Source: Mesorhizobium sp. | GTDB lineage: Bacteria; Pseudomonadota; Alphaproteobacteria; Rhizobiales; Rhizobiaceae | Assembly: GCA_030698645.1 (NCBI GenBank) | Contig: JAUYMV010000501.1 | Span: 1 to 6,048, forward strand | Reading direction: 5' to 3' | Length of the DNA: 6,048 nucleotides | Position numbers and translations under genes: made by a program | The notes under the pieces: generated by a model | What the model was told of the DNA's origin: nothing | Database searches by the model: none | The model's input: only the letters and a program-made list of their open reading frames with translations | Shown: piece after piece, positions 4,931-6,048 of the stretch | How the letters are laid out: every line of letters starts with the position of its first letter | How positions within the stretch are numbered: the stretch's first letter is position 1

Positions 4931-5923
4931 TCAGTCGGTTTCCGTCTTGAGCGGCCGCGACAGCAGTTCGCCGACCGCGTCGCCGATGGCGAGCGTTCCG
5001 GCGAGCATGCGGTCGACCGCGTCGGTGATCGGCGCCGCGATGGCGCGCTCGGCGGCGATCCGGGCGGCAATGCCGGCGGTCGCCACGCCCTCGGCAAGCG
5101 GTAGCCCGGCCAGCGGCGTCCCGCGCCCGAGCGCCAGCCCGTAGGCGAAATTGCGCGACTGGCCGGAGCCGCAGGTGAGCATCAGGTCGCCGAAGCCGGA
5201 CAGGCCCATCAGCGTCTCCGGTTGCGCCCCGAAGGAGGCCGCGATGCGCCGCATCTCGACGAAGCCGCGCGTCACGATGGCCGCCTGCGCGCTGGCGCCG
5301 AGACCGGCGCCCGACACCGCGCCCGCGGCGATCGCCAGAACGTTCTTCAGCGCGCCGCCGATCTCGACGCCGATGAGGTCGTCCGAGGAGTAGCAGCGGA
5401 ACTGCGGCGCCGACAGCAGCCGCGCGAGATGCGCGGCGAGACCGGCGCTGTCGGCTGCGACCGTCACCGCCGTCGGCAGGCCGCGCGCGACGTCGGTGGC
5501 GAAGCTCGGCCCGGACAGGGCGCCGACCGGATTGTCAGGCAGCGATTCGCGCACGATTTCCGACAGCATCCGCCCGGTGTCGCGCTCGATGCCCTTGGCG
5601 CAGATGACGACCGGCACGTCGCTTGCAGCGTGTCCCCTGATGTCCCGGATCAGGCCGCGCAGCGACTGCGCCGGCGCGACCGCCAGGATGCAGTCTGCCC
5701 GCGCCAGCGCGACGCCGAGGTCGCCCGTCGCGCGCAATTCCGGATCGAGCGCGATGCCGGGAAGGTAGCGCTCGTTGCGATGGCCCTCGTTGATCGCGGC
5801 GATGGTCGCCGCGTCGCGCATCCAGAAGGCGACCTCATGGCCGCCGCGCAGCGCGGTCAGCGCCAGCGCCGTGCCCCAGGCGCCGCCCCCGAGCACCGCG
5901 ATACGGGAATTTAGCCGGCTCAT
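4931..5923 (-). CDS. gpsA: NAD(P)-dependent glycerol-3-phosphate dehydrogenase
   Basis: This 330-residue protein has the normal GpsA length. It reduces dihydroxyacetone phosphate to sn-glycerol 3-phosphate, the backbone precursor for phospholipid synthesis, in the cytoplasm. The N-terminal Rossmann fold carries the nucleotide-binding [14 protein letters not shown] (8-21). Substrate and catalytic residues are K110 in CAKGIE, the LSGPSFA motif (136-142), catalytic K193 in VEIGGALKN (186-194), D246 in [12 protein letters not shown] and R257-N258 in SRNFAYG, in the expected order for the family. The ATG at 5923 overlaps the TGA of upstream tsaD by four bases (ATGA, 5923-5920), which fixes the start and suggests translational coupling. 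No separate ribosome-binding site is obvious. Nothing is truncated or altered. Confidence 0.97.
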   Translation of the reverse strand: MSRLNSRIAVLGGGAWGTALALTALRGGHEVAFWMRDAATIAAINEGHRNERYLPGIALDPELRATGDLGVALARADCILAVAPAQSLRGLIRDIRGHAASDVPVVICAKGIERDTGRMLSEIVRESLPDNPVGALSGPSFATDVARGLPTAVTVAADSAGLAAHLARLLSAPQFRCYSSDDLIGVEIGGALKNVLAIAAGAVSGAGLGASAQAAIVTRGFVEMRRIAASFGAQPETLMGLSGFGDLMLTCGSGQSRNFAYGLALGRGTPLAGLPLAEGVATAGIAARIAAERAIAAPITDAVDRMLAGTLAIGDAVGELLSRPLKTETD

Positions 5924-6048
5924 GCCTTCGCCCCGCGCTTGCCCGCGCCGAACAGCGGCGCCGCGTCGGCGTCCAGCGGCCAGCGCGAGCGCGGCGCGAA
6001 CGCCATGGCGTCGCCCGGCTCGATGCCGGCGCGCAGGCGCTCGAGCCC
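5920..6048 (-). CDS. tsaD: TsaD, tRNA N6-adenosine threonylcarbamoyltransferase, C-terminal end (5' part outside window)
   Basis: Reading the minus strand in from the window edge gives an open frame of 42 codons ending in TGA at 5922-5920. The peptide contains the stretches [33 protein letters not shown], the typical C-terminal tail of alphaproteobacterial TsaD (Gcp/YgjD), including the APRxRWPLDxDAAPL pattern. TsaD with TsaB/TsaE transfers threonylcarbamoyl from TC-AMP onto A37 of tRNAs reading ANN codons, making t6A. The ASKHA-fold catalytic part lies beyond the window. Its stop overlaps the gpsA start by four bases, and from general knowledge tsaD next to gpsA is a recurrent rhizobial arrangement. 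Confidence 0.88.
   Translation of the reverse strand, partial: GLERLRAGIEPGDAMAFAPRSRWPLDADAAPLFGAGKRGAKA

Noticed and set aside
4103..5104. A 333-codon plus-strand open frame across the EVE, YciI-like and gpsA region
   Set aside because: It runs antisense through three well-supported genes and has no domain; long antisense frames are expected at this GC content.

Overview
The window is GC-rich (roughly 65% by eye), densely coding DNA with no mobile elements, RNA genes or CRISPR. Gene content, order and protein sequences point to the chromosome of an alphaproteobacterium, most likely of the Rhizobiales/Hyphomicrobiales. The main indicators are a lolA-xthA pair, a CenR-type response regulator, a bacterial METTL20-like methyltransferase, and a tsaD-gpsA-YciI-EVE cluster. 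The species cannot be named from the sequence alone.

Layout, left to right. (1) Positions 3-1149, plus strand: the 3' end of a lolA-like lipoprotein carrier gene, then xthA (exodeoxyribonuclease III). (2) Positions 1150-2343, minus strand: cenR, an OmpR-family response regulator, followed by a small stand-alone cyclic-nucleotide-binding-fold protein. The stop codon of the latter abuts the xthA stop with no base between. (3) Positions 2344-2482: a divergent intergenic region. (4) Positions 2483-3022, plus strand: a bare YkuD-type L,D-transpeptidase domain protein. (5) Positions 3024-6048, minus strand: a tightly packed run reading tsaD (C-terminal end only), gpsA, a YciI-like protein, an EVE-domain protein, a METTL20-like lysine methyltransferase and a DUF1761 membrane protein. 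Gaps in this run are -4, 30, 18, 10 and 52 bp. The last gap carries a possible separate promoter.

How the genes fit together. The left and middle parts have a cell-envelope theme: lipoprotein transport (LolA), an envelope-stress regulator (CenR) and a peptidoglycan cross-linking-type enzyme (L,D-transpeptidase) divergent from the regulator. The right part looks like a housekeeping operon: tRNA t6A modification (TsaD), phospholipid precursor synthesis (GpsA), and three small accessory proteins, one of which probably methylates ETF-beta and/or ribosomal protein L7/L12.

No clearly new biological system is visible; most of the window is ordinary core genome. The points most worth a second look are the cenR/cyclic-nucleotide-fold/L,D-transpeptidase neighbourhood, the non-canonical and apparently signal-less L,D-transpeptidase, the G8 tract at the DUF1761 ribosome-binding site, a perfect hairpin on the cenR stop codon, and the conserved-looking tsaD-gpsA-YciI-EVE-METTL20 cluster.
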